A DNA stretch of 64,000 bases, from NCBI RefSeq assembly GCF_013373865.1, contig NC_050467.1:25194996-25258995 (forward strand), written 5' to 3'. The translations under genes and the position numbers were made by a program. Below the pieces are notes generated by a model that made no database searches, was not told where the DNA came from, and was given only the letters and a program-made list of their open reading frames with translations. Numbering within the stretch: position 1 is the first letter of the stretch; every line of letters starts with the position of its first letter. This stretch comes from Monomorium pharaonis. Its lineage: Eukaryota > Arthropoda > Insecta > Hymenoptera > Formicidae. This document shows, piece after piece, positions 47,199 through 60,279 of this stretch.

Positions 47199-50100
47199 CG
47201 CGCGAATCCTGACGAGCGGCCGTCGCTACGAGTTTAATCCTACCATCGTTATTGCCCGTCGCCTACCCCTTGGGACCGTCGTCGCCGTCGTTACGATGAC
47301 AGCAAGTTGCCCGCGAGAGAACGGACGCCGGAAACACAAGAAGAGAGTTCGCCGCGGCGTCACACCGTGGGCGTCGTTTTAACGCAACGTATAAATTTTT
47401 CCTCGAGGAACGCGAGCGTCCTTATTGCATACAATAAAACCTCTATTCCGGAGGTGTACTGTCCCTTGGTTATAATTAAATTTTGTTCAATCCCTGTTGT
47501 GAGTCGAAAGTAAATTAAAATCAAATTGAGAGTAAATTCTTTAAGTAACAATCTGCTTTGCCTTAATGATACTTAAATTTGCACATTTTTTGGCTGCACA
47601 ATGTGTAATAGTATTTAAAGCAGAATTTGTCTTTGAAAAGGAAAGTCTCGCGTCTCTTAGTCGAGTTCATTAATTCCTCCAAAATCAACGTCGGCTCCTT
47701 TTCGGCGACGATAACGCAACGTCAGTATGAATCCCACTTAACTCGTTAGGATGACGGCGAGCGCGGCTCGGCCGTAAGCCGGCGGTTTCATTGTACGCCG
47801 CCGAAACGAGCAAAATGACATTTATCTCCCCTGACACCGTGTTTATTAAAAATAATGACGTGGGTAGGATGGCCGAATTAACGTGGATCGGCTACAGTTG
47901 CACAAATCTACCCTTCACTTCTTTTACATTCATACGGAATGTCTCAAAAGTCTCGGGCTCCAAATCGGTCAGGTCAGGTGGAAGAGTCTTATTAAAATTA
48001 AGTGTCGGTGATTTTGAGAGGGAGGGGAGGAACGTCGTAGGTCGTGGGTATATAATTTGCAGTTTATTAAAGGGAGAAAAAATATTGAGATGAGACCATT
48101 TTCTTCAATTATGTTACTATATTGTTAAAGTAAGGTACTATTTTCTTCTATTACTCCCCCTGTTAGTACCCCCCTTACGTCTATCAATTAATTATATTTA
48201 TTACTTAGCGTTGGGGGACGAAACACACGTTTATAACAAACCATCACACGATTGAGAATGTGTACTCCCGTCGATTATTATCGACGACATCATGTTAACG
48301 AAAATGTTGCTAATTATCGATACTTCGCTGGCGTAACAATCAAACACTTTTGTTTCGTTAATCATAGTGATTCCCGCCGTAATGCCCGTGCGGACGAGTA
48401 GATGCAACCGCAAATCTCAGGGTTCCATTACAGACGCGTCGTTAAAGTTCAAGGACTTCTTCATTAAATCCTAGACATTCCGCCTATCGACGGCGATAAT
48501 TCTCAGCTCATCTTATTGAGGATAAGCGTGAAATTTTCCATTCGTGCCGATCACAGAGTCGAGGGTTAGCCTCAGTAAACTTATCATTATATTAGAATTA
48601 TTATGGACATCGGGCATTAGTTATGCAAATCAAATCACGATCTTTGAATAAGATTATTCGCTATTTCAATGGAAGGATTTTATTTCAACGGAAATATTCA
48701 CAGAAATATTAATCACAATGCAAATATTTTCTTTGCTCGAAATTTTCTTCCGAAGGAAAAAGAATGTAACTATTCTCGAAATATTGCAACTAAAAATGTT
48801 TTAAGAAATAAACTAAAGTTTTATTAAATTTTTGTCTTTGAAGTATTTTACAATTGATTTTTTAAATGACATTACACATACAGTCTTTTTTCGACAAATT
48901 TCTTTATTAGAAATAATACATATAATATACGATAATATAATAATATATATGTACATCCTTGAGATGTTAAAATTATTTTAATATTTTGAACTCTGATCCC
49001 GAGGAGCCAAGTAAGGAAAGGAGGCCTCTCTCGGGACAGGTAAGGCGCCTTTCGGATCCAGATGTCTCCGCCGAGATACGGGTTCCACGAAGTAGTTTTT
49101 GGATGGTCCAGAACCCGGAGACCCACTGTGACGAACCCGAACGCGTTATGCGATCCTATCCCGCAGCGAGATCTTGCTGGTACCGTTGCCATTATGGTCT
49201 CTTTAGGGACGTGTTCAGCGAGCAAATTACCCTTTGTTTTGAAAACTTAACGGTTTTCATGGACGTTGCCGATACGTAACGACCTGACTTGTGACGCCTC
49301 GTGTAAACGCCGTCGTCTCATCGAAAAACAGCTCACTCACGAATTGTTGTATTCTCACGTGACGAATAATAAGAATCTGCTCCGAAAGATATTTGAAAAA
49401 GTAGGAAGTTGTGTAACCTATGTAAACCGTGCACGTGAACAAAATAACGATGCAACGTAATTTTTGAACGCTTGTCCATCTAACAATTTATCAAGCTACA
49501 GCATTATTACTCACGAAGATGATGCATATTACATAAGAGAAAAAAGTGACCGCAGCTACATTTAGTAATTAATCGCTCTAATGACACTATTCGCAAGGGT
49601 GAACGCATGATACCACGGAGAGCGCGCCGGGATGTCCCTTATCAGATGCCATTATTCTCGACGTTCTTTCTCGGCGTCCACGTCACGGTTACGATAGACT
49701 AAACGAGGCTGCCGGCGGACGATCGCGCGGATGATTCTTTCTATCCTCGCGGGAAACGATCGAAGGCTACCTCCGGTTGGCAGGCACGAACGAACGTACG
49801 CGCCGGCAACAAATGGTCCTGCCGCCGAAGATCGCTATCGGTGAGCTCTCGTGGATATATTTATACGGGGCTCAAGCTGGTAATGTACCCGAAGAAGAGC
49901 TCACGCGGAGGACGATCGCCCGTGGCCGCGCCAGGACATCGCCATGTCGTCCGATTACTCGTGATTCTGATCCTCGCGCCTTGGATCGGGTTACTACGAT
50001 ACTCGAGATTCTACCGCTCGAGCGTCCGGGATGTGTCCTTGGCGGGATATAGACATCTTATTCCGACGATGGGACCGAATACCGCGAATATCGAAAGTCG

Positions 50101-50787
50101 CTGGGCCGTTAAGAACTCTAGAATTACGCGCGTAACGGTTTGCCTTAGAGCCGAGAAATTTTACTGTCCTGCGCTATTTAACGAAAGATATTTCCCTTGA
50201 AATGGTGAGTTCTTACCTTCTTAAACACGCGAAGGTTACCGTACAGTTAATGAAATATTTTCGTTTGCCTTCCAGCCCCCAGATTTTTCCCCATTGTTCT
50301 GCATATCTGTGGACATTTTGAAAAATTCTGTACGAATGAAAAAAACTTTTTACGGACCCGTTAGACGATATCTCTGAGAGCAACCGCATATATCTTCGAC
50401 CAAAGGTAGCGCAGCATAAACGCGTGCTGATCATTTATTTAGAATCGATCACGTAGCGATAGTCATGTCGGAGCAGATAAGTTAATTCCGCGGCGCATCT
50501 TGGGATCGATCGCGAGCGAGCGAGGCTCTCTCGTTATACATACTTTGAGGAAGACAGCAGCTCGGCGAGGGAGAGGCGCGATATTATCGGCGACGTTCCG
50601 TCTGCGCACGGTAGGCGCATGTAGTACGAGTGCACAACAACGCGTGATACTAGCCCTAGCCGGTTGATAAGCTGGAGTGCAGCCCGCTAATTATTTATCC
50701 GCGGCAGTGGTCCGCGAGCGGCGTGCAGCGAGGAGGTCATTGGCAGGGCCGAAAGTCGAACAAAAAGGCGCCATGCATGAGGGAGAA

Positions 50788-50823
50788 GACGTCTCACTCG
50801 AGGCGCACCGAGTGAGAGACGTC
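50788..50823. repeat. Hairpin, 13-bp stem with a 2-base bulge
   Basis: GACGTCTCACTCG (50788-50800), loop AGGCGCAC, CGAGTGAGAGACGTC (50809-50823). The right arm carries a two-base GA insertion. This is one of the strongest predicted stems in the window. Confidence 0.9.
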
Positions 50824-51043
50824 GCGAGAAAGAGGTGGTTGCGAGCCGAGGATAGGAGAAGAGAGAAGCGAGGACCGACACGGCGGAGGAGGCTGAGAAG
50901 GGAGAGGCGCGAGTGGTATAATCGTGATAAGCAGGTGATAGATGCTCCTCAGGGCCCGCGCTGCCGTTGCTCGCCGCAGACAATGGCTATTTGTTTCTGC
51001 CTCGACGAAGAAACACGTCTCCCTCTCTTTCCTCCTCTTCCTT

Positions 51044-51105
51044 CTCTTCTTCTTCTTCTTCTTCTTCTTCTTCTTCTTCTTCTTCTTCTTCTTCTTCTTC
51101 TTCTT
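51044..51105. repeat. (CTT)n microsatellite, about 62 bp
   Basis: Uninterrupted TTC/CTT repeat of about 20 units. Pure polypyrimidine on the + strand and triplex-prone; GAA/TTC repeats in other genomes are known to be length-unstable. Confidence 0.98.
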
Positions 51106-52120
51106 GAATCGCCATCGCCGTTGTTGTCGTTGTCTTCCGATGGTCCACGTGGTCGCGTCTCGAGATTTTCACCTTCTCTCGCACGTTTCATTTCGACGAC
51201 GAAGCGAGAGACGGTCACCGGGATCGGCGCGTCAGCTAAATCACATCGACAGATAATCACAACTTAATTTGCCCCCCGCGGGGAAGTCCTGGTAGCCTTC
51301 ATATAATCAAATCCGGCCGAGTCACCGGCGCGCCGTCGCTCGCGTTGCTCGAGTACGGGCCCGTGTCTCCGCGATCCCGTGCGTCCCGGGGAATCCGTGT
51401 ATCGAGAGCTTCGGCATGGGCCATTTCATTGTATGCAGATGCGGCGCACGGACCTAGATAAGAATTAGGGTTGGAGGATCGAGGCCGCAATGAAGCTCCC
51501 GCGGCGTTAAACGGCCTCATTTAACGGCGGTAGATTTAAAAGCACCCGTATACTTCATATAGTAAGTATATCCGTTCAATACCGCATATCCTTTGGTTCG
51601 CAGCTCACATTATCCTGCACCAAGGACGTAAATACAAAAAAATGCGCTTTTCACTCCTTGTTTTTTGACTTTCGCATCTTAAGCCTGCTCTTTTATAAAA
51701 AGGATGGTTTAATACCTCATAAGAAATATCGGAAATAAAATAAGCCTCCTTAATTTCGATTTTTACCACATCTACATCCTGTCTCTGATGAGCGTCCGCG
51801 CGTTATGCATACGCAAGCGGCGTAACCCGCGCTTATTCACACGCGCATCAAGGTGAAGTCGCTTTATTTCTCGCAATAGTAGATCGTTACGTCACGGCGA
51901 TCGCTGCGCGCGCGCGCTTGCTCGCGCCGAAGGGCGCTGGTTAACGATAGTTAACGAGTCGGCCGAGTCATCGCTTCATTAACGCGGCCCCGAACTGCCC
52001 GCGCGTCATTAATCATCCGCGGTGCCCAGCATTGTGAATCCCGCCGATGCGGGGGCCTACGCGGCCACGACAATCGGCCACCGGGATCATCGGCACCTCT
52101 TCTTCGTCGGCGATGGCGGT

Positions 52121-52128
<8 letters not shown>

Positions 52129-52165
<37 letters not shown>
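52129..52165. repeat. (GAC)n microsatellite
   Basis: Twelve GAC units after a short GGC/GGT lead-in (52112-52129). On the + strand one frame reads Gly then Asp repeats (52022-52204, begins GTG); this is taken as repeat readout. Confidence 0.96.
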
Positions 52166-53110
52166 ATAGAGAACGGCCGATTCCACCGCCGTCGAGATGA
52201 TTAGGACGAAGAAGCGAGAGAAGCGTAACTGTGAATCGGCGGCAAATGAATTTTAATGACGACCAGGACTACGATTGACCGCGCACGCCCGCCTCCATTC
52301 GCCGTGATTGATATATCAATAGGATTGCTTGTAAAAGGGGCCACTGTAAACTGCTGGAACACGGATAAAAGTGTTCGGTACTCGGTCCTTGTGTATTGTA
52401 CACACGTATACGTGGATACTTTGGAGCGCACAAGTACGCACTTAATAAGGAAGAGAGAAAGAGTATGGCTTATAGTATTTTATATATAGCTCTTGAATAA
52501 TTTAAGATAAGTCAAGCAATGGATAATATCGTTCAATTAACAAGTCTCGATAAACAGACTTACATATCTTCTCTTTTATCCTACAAACTTTAAATATGAC
52601 AAATACTTTTTTATCTTCTACTCCGTAGATCAGTCGTATATGGTATATCGGTCACATGAATCGGCAGTACTCATTACGTACCATTGCGCATATCTGCGTC
52701 TGTATCAGCGGACGAAGTAGCCTTACGATGTAATAAGCATCCCGACTTTACGCACGTGTCCAGTGTTAAGTCGCAGGAACGTCGCATTCTAGACTACTTT
52801 TCGTGCATTTTTTAAACGTTTATACGCACTCCGCCGCATATATATTCGCGAAGCAGCCGGGGAATATAAAGCTGGCGACCGATTATTTCGCAGATATACG
52901 CGCGAGAAACGTGATACGTCGTCGACTCGTTATCACGGAACAAGTTCCAGGAAGATTAGAGCGGCTAATTAATAAAGCGGGATTATCCGCGTTACATCTC
53001 CGTGGCATTAGCCGGCCAAACGTTCCCTCTCTCTTTCTCTTTCTTTTTCTCTCGTTTCAAAGAATCCGATATCTCGATGGCCGATCGAGCTTTAATAAAG
53101 TTCTCCACCT

Positions 53111-53147
53111 GTCGGATCCTGGAATTCGGTAAGAGAAGGGATCCGAC
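53111..53147. repeat. Inverted repeat, 9-bp arms
   Basis: GTCGGATCC (53111-53119) and GGATCCGAC (53139-53147), 19-bp spacer. Confidence 0.88.
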
Positions 53148-53910
53148 CTCATGATGGAGACCCCGAAGAGTGGAAGGGAATGGAAAGAAATGCCCGTGCG
53201 AGATAATACGGCGATAAGCGGTTGCAAATATGTATGTATATCTGCGCGAGAGAAGGTGCACGTGCGGAAATTTCGCGCGTGTTGTATTATCACGCTTCGA
53301 TGGAGATACCGCGCAAATTATCTGGAAGATGCGCTACAGCATCGAATTCTAATTTCGTAATCACGTTTTTGAGTTGTTCGCACATTCCGCGATAAGAAGA
53401 ATTAAATGCCTCATAGAGTCCTGTTTTAACTATCTTCTTTAATAATTTCAGAAAAATTTCTTCCGCGTACTGATACATATTTTTCCACGTAATAATTTTA
53501 CAGGATATATAACATCAATATATTCATACATATATTCGTACATGAATAAGAAACAGAAAATAATTTTATCGAACATTAAAATAATTATGTAGCTCAAGCT
53601 GGTCGTTAAAGTGTCAAAACTTTAAAGCATTGCTCATTATGCTTGAGCATTTTTTATATTTATTTTTGACGATTTGCAAAATTATTTCCAAATATATATA
53701 TAGCAAAATTTTTAGACATTTTATTACTCTTTCGTGTAATGAATATTTTTTTGTTCTTCCATCGATCTTTTGTGTTCTTCGGAATTAAGGAGAAACGCGG
53801 GAACGAAATGTTAATCGCTATTACGTCAATTGAGAGCCACTGATTACGGAGAGGCGCATGATGGCTCTGTCAGGCCCCAGGCACCGTTTTAGAGTGCCAA
53901 TTCGTGCGCA

Positions 53911-53988
53911 AATATATATATATATATATGTGTGTGTGTGTATGTATATATGTATGTATGTATGTATTGTATGTATTGTATGTATATC
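53911..53988. repeat. Compound (TA)n-(TG)n-(TATG)n microsatellite
   Basis: TA units, then TG units, then TATG and TGTAT units including a repeated TGTATTGTA step. Confidence 0.96.
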
Positions 53989-54850
53989 CGTAAACCTGTG
54001 CGACTTACCAAGGAGCTTAACACACGGGCGGACGTCGAAGTCGCGTGTACACATGCGTGCATTCGTGTGCACGCGACATCGGGCAAGATTATTTCGCGGT
54101 ATGCCGCGAGATCATTCAACAGCATTCCGTACATGTGCATATCGATTGGGCTCAAGCTGTCTCCGCAATTATCGGTCGTGTCCACGAGCGTGCTGCGCGC
54201 GCGTGTAATCGCGGATTCTCGCGGTTCTCAATCCCGATTCGTAAATCTCTGACTGCAAATCGCACCCGTTCGATAGTGTTCTATAAATGCGGCGTAGATT
54301 AAAAATTAATTTCTCCAAATGTTGAATCCGCATCATACTTTATTATTCGATATGTTTGAGATTCTCAAGATTAACTCTCTTTAATTAAATTAAACGGAGC
54401 AGATAAATAAAACAGCTACGCGCATTCCTGACGAATCTGTCGTTACGTCGACGTGCTGACGCGTCCTGAAAGTACCGAACCACGTGCGGAATGGTCATGT
54501 TTTATTTATGAGGCGCGCACATAGACGTCGCCGAGTCGACTCACGGCGGACTTTTTATTAATCTAATCGCCCTATTAATATTTAAAGTTGATTTTGGCAC
54601 CAGTCATCATTATCGGCAGTGTAAGATCGCGTGCGTACGCGCCGGGGACGAAAGAGGAGAGGAAGAGTGCGTGGGCCCCTGACGAAATTGAGCACGTCGT
54701 GACGCGGCCTGAATCCTAATCGGAGAACGGCCGGTCGAGCATTGGTCGGCGAGCAAATTGGTTGTTTAGCTACCGCGAGTATTCCGGCATAATTAGACGA
54801 TCAATTTCCTCGTAACGTCGTGTAATTTACTGGCGTTGCTTTCATGAACC

Positions 54851-55873
54851 TCCTGTTCTTTGGTTTTTTTTCCCTCTCCTCCTGCTCCTCCCGTTCCCAT
54901 TCTTCTTCTCTCCCTAGGCTTCTATCGTGTATTCATTCCTTTCACGTTCACGACAACGTTGTCCTTGCGTCGAACTTTGTCAATCGTGAGTTCCGGCCTT
55001 TAACTTTCTTTCGTGACGATTGTACGACTTTCGTCGACGATTGTTAACAAGACTCACCTGGAGAGCCCTTCAGAAAAAAACGTTGCACGTGTCAAACGTC
55101 GAGTGTGACGGTTTAGCAAAGGAATGCTGTCATAGCTGAAGGAGGCTGAATAAGTTTAATTTCGTTTTCTTTAGTTTTACTTTTCGAAGCTTTCATAGTT
55201 TCAAAAATTCTTTATACATAAAAAAATGTTATTTAAAAATTTAACTTGGATACAATTTAAAAATAATTTTGTTAGATTATTAAAATAATTGTATAGTATC
55301 TGATTGCTGGTCGCCCAATCTTACTTTATAATTTTTTTTTCTTATGTTTTTCAATTTAGAAGATTTTTATATTTGTCTATGTTTAAAAAATTGCCCTGAA
55401 TAAATTTTATATAAAAAATTTCATACAAAGTAATGCGGACCGTATATATTGATAGAAAAAATTTTTTACAAGATTCTTGCTTGCGCGTATTTACTTATTT
55501 TATGTCAAACTTTAACCACTTTGCAGGATATGAATCACATTATGGATCGCGACGCATCTGCACACAGCACAATCCGCGGAACGTCGATCGACAGGACGCG
55601 ATCGAGAGCATACGATACGTTCGCTGGTGCAAGCACGCACGTGAAAAAATAAAAATATGTAATTATCGTGGCGAGCGCGTTCGAAGGTGACGTGCGTAGC
55701 AGATAAAACGCGTTTAAGAGCAACCGATAAAATCAATCGCGAGTTAACTCGCGTATCTCCAATCGACTCGACTCATTCGAACCCTCTGCCTCGCGGCTGT
55801 CTCGAATGCACCCCATTTTTTTTACATTTCGGAGGGCGCGCCACTGTTAAAATCGCGCCGCGGAAAGAAAGGA

Positions 55874-55908
<35 letters not shown>

Positions 55909-57100
55909 ACGGACAATCATTATCGTTCGGAGCAGATCGATGCGCATAAGGCGGAGAGCCGATAATTTATAACAGCTTGTCGTACACGTGTCCACCGGTG
56001 TAACGGCGAGATAACGAGGCGACTCGTCGTAATTGTCCTTTGTCTAATTACAGTCGCCGGGTCGGCTGACTAATTGTTTCATCGACCGAAAATAATGGGC
56101 CGGTGTCACGCGCGATGCAACATCCCGGTTGGTTAAGCGGCACCCACAACGTCGTCCTTCCCTCGATGTTTTGGAGAGAGGGATTCTGGGTCTGAAAGGC
56201 AAAGATTTGGAAGAATTAAAATTACGCATGTAAGATACTTGACCGAAACACAGACGTATCGAGAAGAGACAGCTTTAGTTGCCTGAAAAGGGAAAGGGCC
56301 TAGTCTCGTTAGTATTCAAGAGCACTCTAATGTCTTTGTCGTCGCCTGCACGTATTTCTATAGTATAGCGTTATTTTCTACTGTTAAAAAATACAAAAAT
56401 CTTGAAAGAAAATTTCGTAAAGCACGTTGGAGAACGGAATCGAATGGAACGCAACATTTCACGTTTTTCAAGACGCGGAACGCCACCGATAGAAATATGG
56501 ATTTTTGTTTGTATTTTTGCGTATTTTTTTTTTTATTTTTATTTTACGAGCGACAACCGCGAAGGAACAGCGACAGTTGTCGGTTGGGATTGTTGTGCTC
56601 AATCGTCGAGTGCGATTTTAGTAAACGAAACTGCCTCGGAGACGGTTGAGTGTCCGGAGTTACGAGCAGGCGTCTCCTGTCTCTCGTTCCTGCCCTTACA
56701 TCCTCCATCTCCGTCCGTTCTTTTCCCCTTGTTGCCTTCTTTCCCGCTCGTTGAGCTCTATCTTTCTCGCGCGTTCTCGCCGTATTGATCTCTCGCACGC
56801 ACTCGCGGCTGCTCCTCGCCACATCGATCTCTCACTACGGCTCTTTCCCTCTCGTCCTCGTACTCGCGGGCGCTTTTCTTTTTGTTTCACCGCCCCTCCT
56901 CTTTCTCCGTTGCACCTCGGCTCCCTCTCTTTCTGGTAGTCATTACCTCCTTATTACTAGTTATCTCGTTACGTGCTATCCGTTCGCTCGGCGGTCGATC
57001 CTCTTACGGGCCAATCGGGTGCACGCAAGCGTGCTGACGCGGACTTTTTAGCGCAGCGAGTTACGTTAATCGCGCGCGAAAGTCGGCGTTCTCGAGGAGG
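54851..57100. other. Mixed DNA, pyrimidine-rich near the right end
   Basis: Pyrimidine-rich at 54850-54930, AT-rich at 55140-55520, CpG-bearing at 55540-56240, AT-rich at 56370-56560 with a T11 run at 56524-56534, and pyrimidine-rich (+) at 56640-56935. Frames reach 128 codons, with Ser/Pro/Leu composition in the last part. No gene recognised. Confidence 0.62.
55876..55906. repeat. (GA)n microsatellite
   Basis: About 15 uninterrupted GA units. Confidence 0.96.
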
Positions 57101-57568
57101 ATGTTTGGCTTACCCCTAATGCGGCAGGTGGTCGTGAGAAAGAGAGATTTCTTTGCCTTATTTAATAATTGCAAGGCGTAGTCTCGAGCTATTTGCGCAC
57201 TTCGAAGCGTGCTGCGTGACACATGAGATACAATGCGGTCGTGCCGCGCCTCTTAAAAGTTACGGAGTTAATTTACACAGACCATTTTCTTTTTGTGCTT
57301 AATGAACGGAAAGTATACGAAAGAGGCTCTCTGTAAAGAGTTTCAATTCGAACAATACTAAATCGTAGTTTGTGTCTCTAACAAATCACACTCTTCAGCT
57401 CGAAGAGCTTTAGCTCGAAAGTCGCGATCGTTATCTCGCTCTTTCAACTTGTCCAGGTAGTTAATAAATAGCCAATTAATTACCGCCATTTGTATACATA
57501 CTTCCTCGAAACAACTCTCGATTTTCCGCCCACCCGCGTGTTTCACGTTTTTTTTTTTACAATAAGAT

Positions 57569-57599
57569 CTCTCTTTCTCTCTCTTTCTCTCTCTCTCTC
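57569..57599. repeat. (CT)n-rich simple repeat
   Basis: CT and CTTT units. Confidence 0.92.
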
Positions 57600-57991
57600 A
57601 ACCAACAGAAAAATCGCTATCAATAAGCTTATCTCGGTCGATGAATTAGATCGATAGACTCTAGTTGATGCTGGAGCCACAACATATCATATCACCATAT
57701 CGGAATGCACCTGCAATATCTACGTTTCCCGGTTGGGAACCTCTTTATCCCCACGGCACACAAACACACAGAGGTACGCACCATGCACACAAATACACAG
57801 AGTAAACCGCGGAGCGAGAACGGCCGTCAGTGATAATGTTGATGAATCGGCTCGCTTACAACCCGTCTGCGTATCTGGATTTACACACCGTGTGTGTACT
57901 GAGTATAGGCGTACTATAGCTATAGCGAGGCATTAATGCTCGCCGCGGATCGTGCGTGACCATGGTGTTGGTAGCACGCGTGTACACATGA

Positions 57992-58057
<66 letters not shown>
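57992..58057. repeat. (TC)n microsatellite, about 66 bp
   Basis: TC repeat with one CTTT interruption near the left end; the second-longest CT array in the window. Polypyrimidine on the + strand. Confidence 0.98.
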
Positions 58058-58060
<3 letters not shown>

Positions 58061-58734
58061 TAAGCTATACGAAGCTTGAGCGAGCGAGTCAACGTGAACT
58101 GAGGCTGAGGCTAAGACTACTTTCACGCTGATCACGATGGCAGCACAATTGGGCTTCTAATGGAGAAATATGATCTCGAACGAAGATTTTTATACATAAT
58201 TGTGAACGATCGTCCGTACTAAAGATATCGATTCCTCGCAATTTGAATAAAAAGGAAAGAAAAAGAAAAATACGCAAGTCTGAAACTCGTAAATTCTAGA
58301 CCTCAATAGAAGGTGCTGACGAAAGAATGTGTATGTATTATACTCACAATATAACACATCCACGATTATTTGTCAATGACTGTTAAGTGAGATACGTATG
58401 GTATTTTCAGGACCCACAAAATAAATCGTTGAACTGACGCGCGTGTAAAAAAAATATTTGTTTGAAATATTGAAGATGCTTCTCCGTAGTTTGTGTGTGT
58501 GTATACGTTACTCTCGTTAGGTCGGTGTGAAACGGGCCTAAGGCGTCTCCACGCGCACGTTCCTGCTCGCGTATATGCGTGGCTCCTTGCGTCCGCGCGA
58601 GCGTGTAGATGACCGGTGAGCGATCACTTTCCTCTCCACCCACTCGGGGCCTGACAACATAATCATTGGTTTAACTTCCACTAAACCGTAGTTAAGCGGG
58701 CATTGCGGTTGGAGTACCTAAAATGTGTGTTTAA

Positions 58735-58953
58735 CGGGCACGGACCTGTCCGTCGCTACCCCTCGGCCTCGTGCTCGTCCTCCTGCGCGTCGCATTATGC
58801 GAATCAGTCGGCGCGGTTTCTCTCGGCACTCTCGATCGCGGGATAGCTTATCGGATAAATGGCTCGCTTAAAGTGAATCACGACCGCCTTCGTAGATCCA
58901 GTTTGATCGTTCCCGTGCCTGACGCGAACGAGTCACTTCCACCTTTCGGAGAG
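58735..58953 (+). other. Candidate exon ending at a consensus splice donor
   Basis: A frame open from 58735 runs into GAG|GTAAGT (donor GT at 58954-58955) with the last codon complete. The sequence is CpG-rich up to the donor and turns AT-rich right after it, as at many exon-intron borders. A possible acceptor is CAG at 58805-58807 after a pyrimidine-rich stretch, giving a 146-bp exon (58808-58953). The product has normal-looking composition (for example RIAYR-like and LIVPVPDANE segments) but matches no family I know. No ATG is present, so it would be an internal exon. Low confidence. Confidence 0.25.
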
Positions 58954-59860
58954 GTAAGTTTAAACAAAATATACTTTGACGCACGTTATTCTGCAGGGAA
59001 AGAACAATTTTTTGCCGAATTATCTAAAAATTTAACTATACATATAGATAAAGATTTGAAAATAATTTTATTCGATCATAAAAATAACGATTTAGGACAC
59101 TCGTGAGTAATGCTGTAAAAAATTTCAACATTCTAGAAATTTGAACACCTACTTAATTATTTTTATTATCCAATAAAATTATTTTTATCCCTGTATCCAG
59201 TTAAATTTTTAGATATTTTAGTATAAATTCTTTTCGTGTAATTGGATATAAAGTTACACAACAGACAGCCATATGCGTTTTATTTTGTTTTCTTTCGGAG
59301 ATATATTTCTTCACTTTCTTTTCGAGATATATGTCATTGAATACGAGTAACATTTTTTTCAAGGCTTGTTGACTAGGAAACATTTTGGAATTTGCCACTT
59401 AATTATCTAATTCGTAATATTTTAGTGAGAGAGTCTGGTGTCGATTATCCGTCGAAACAAATTATCATAGAGGAATATAAACGTGAGACTTTATATGTTA
59501 ACCTTTCAAGCGTAGAATTTCTCTCTATAAAAAGAGAGGATTAGAGAAAAGACTTTATAAAATTTATATTTTATAAGAGTGAGTGAAAGACAAGTGAAAT
59601 TCTCTATTAAATTGTTTCCAAATGTAGGCGACACGGAAAGAATAATTTTGCTGACATATGCTGAGATTTAACTGAATGCAGATCTGTAAATAATTTTGTT
59701 GAACTATCGAAATGATTATAATAAAGAATTATTGAGTATCATGAGCGATGTTGCAAAAGTATTGACAGTCTAGCTTTATAATTATGAAGGGAATAAAATA
59801 AAATTTTTATAATCGATCGTAAAAAATCGTGCGAGACTAAGGAAAGCGAAATCGACTTTC
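58954..59860. other. AT-rich DNA, gene-free
   Basis: Begins with the donor-like GTAAGT and is AT-rich and stop-dense to about 59850. No repeat or RNA gene seen. Confidence 0.75.
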
Positions 59861-59906
59861 GTATTGCGAAATCCGGACGAAATTCATAGAAAGCGGCGAG
59901 CAAAAG

Positions 59907-59925
59907 CGCGCGCAGCGTGCGCGCG
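59907..59925. repeat. Hairpin of alternating CG, 8-bp stem
   Basis: CGCGCGCA, loop GCG, TGCGCGCG. Alternating purine-pyrimidine arms could in principle adopt Z-DNA. Confidence 0.88.
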
Positions 59926-60274
59926 AGCGGGTTCCGGAAATTAGATATACCGGTAATCGCGCTATTAATAACGCTCGCAAACGCGGGCCTCGATTCATTA
60001 TTTAACGGCAATTAGGTCGGTATAAATTGATTGCAGGTCGGCGCGGCGCGTACGCAGCTGGATACTGCTAAATAATACGTCGCCGCGCGCTCAATGACGC
60101 GTGACGAGAAGCCCTCGCGCGAATAAAACAATCGCGGCCGGTGAACGCCGCCAGCTGCGCGACAGACTAATCGGCGAGTTCGCGATTTAATCCGATTTCG
60201 TCCACGAATCAGGGCTTCTGCGTGATTCGTATGCTGTCCCTTTCGATTGCCGCGATTAGAGCTGAACGAATCAA

Positions 60275-60279
60275 TGATA
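60275..60279. repeat. Target-site duplication, left copy (TGATA)
   Basis: TGATA directly before the left end of the MITE; identical to 60409-60413. Confidence 0.8.

Larger units (their letters stand above)
46001..49500. other. Mostly AT-rich DNA with small CpG-rich patches
   Basis: AT-rich at 46000-46960, 47400-47640 and 48100-48990. CpG-rich patches at 47060-47380, 47640-47900 and 49000-49330. Two donor-like sequences (CCAA|GTAAGG near 49010 and ACAG|GTAAGG near 49037) flank a 25-bp stretch, with no acceptable exon defined. No gene recognised. Confidence 0.62.
49501..51540. other. CpG-rich block with a long CTT repeat
   Basis: CpG-rich at 49600-50130 and 50460-51530, separated by a short AT-richer stretch. 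Overlapping frames up to 196 codons (50677-51267, + strand) combine Arg-rich sequence with the Leu/Phe/Glu readout of the microsatellite and have no known domain. A 13-bp hairpin lies at 50788. No gene recognised; a CpG-rich promoter or first exon cannot be excluded. Confidence 0.58.
51541..54850. other. Mixed DNA with CpG-rich patches and two microsatellites
   Basis: AT-richer at 51530-51780, CpG-rich at 51790-52320, AT-rich at 52480-52640, mixed to 53340, AT-rich at 53440-53820, CpG-bearing at 53980-54260 and 54440-54840. Frames reach 119 codons without known domains. A 9-bp inverted repeat containing GGATCC lies at 53111. No gene recognised. Confidence 0.6.
57101..58700. other. Mixed DNA around CT microsatellites
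   Basis: No recognisable gene. Contains a T11 run (57548-57558), two CT tracts, a CTATAGCTATAG palindrome near 57912, and short frames that mostly read out the repeats. Confidence 0.68.

Noticed and set aside
50677..51267. 196-codon open frame on the + strand
   Set aside because: Arg-rich first half and Leu readout of the CTT microsatellite; overlapping frames are equally open.
55765..55795. Minus-strand GGGTTCGAAT resembling a tRNA B box
   Set aside because: No A box at the expected distance and no cloverleaf.
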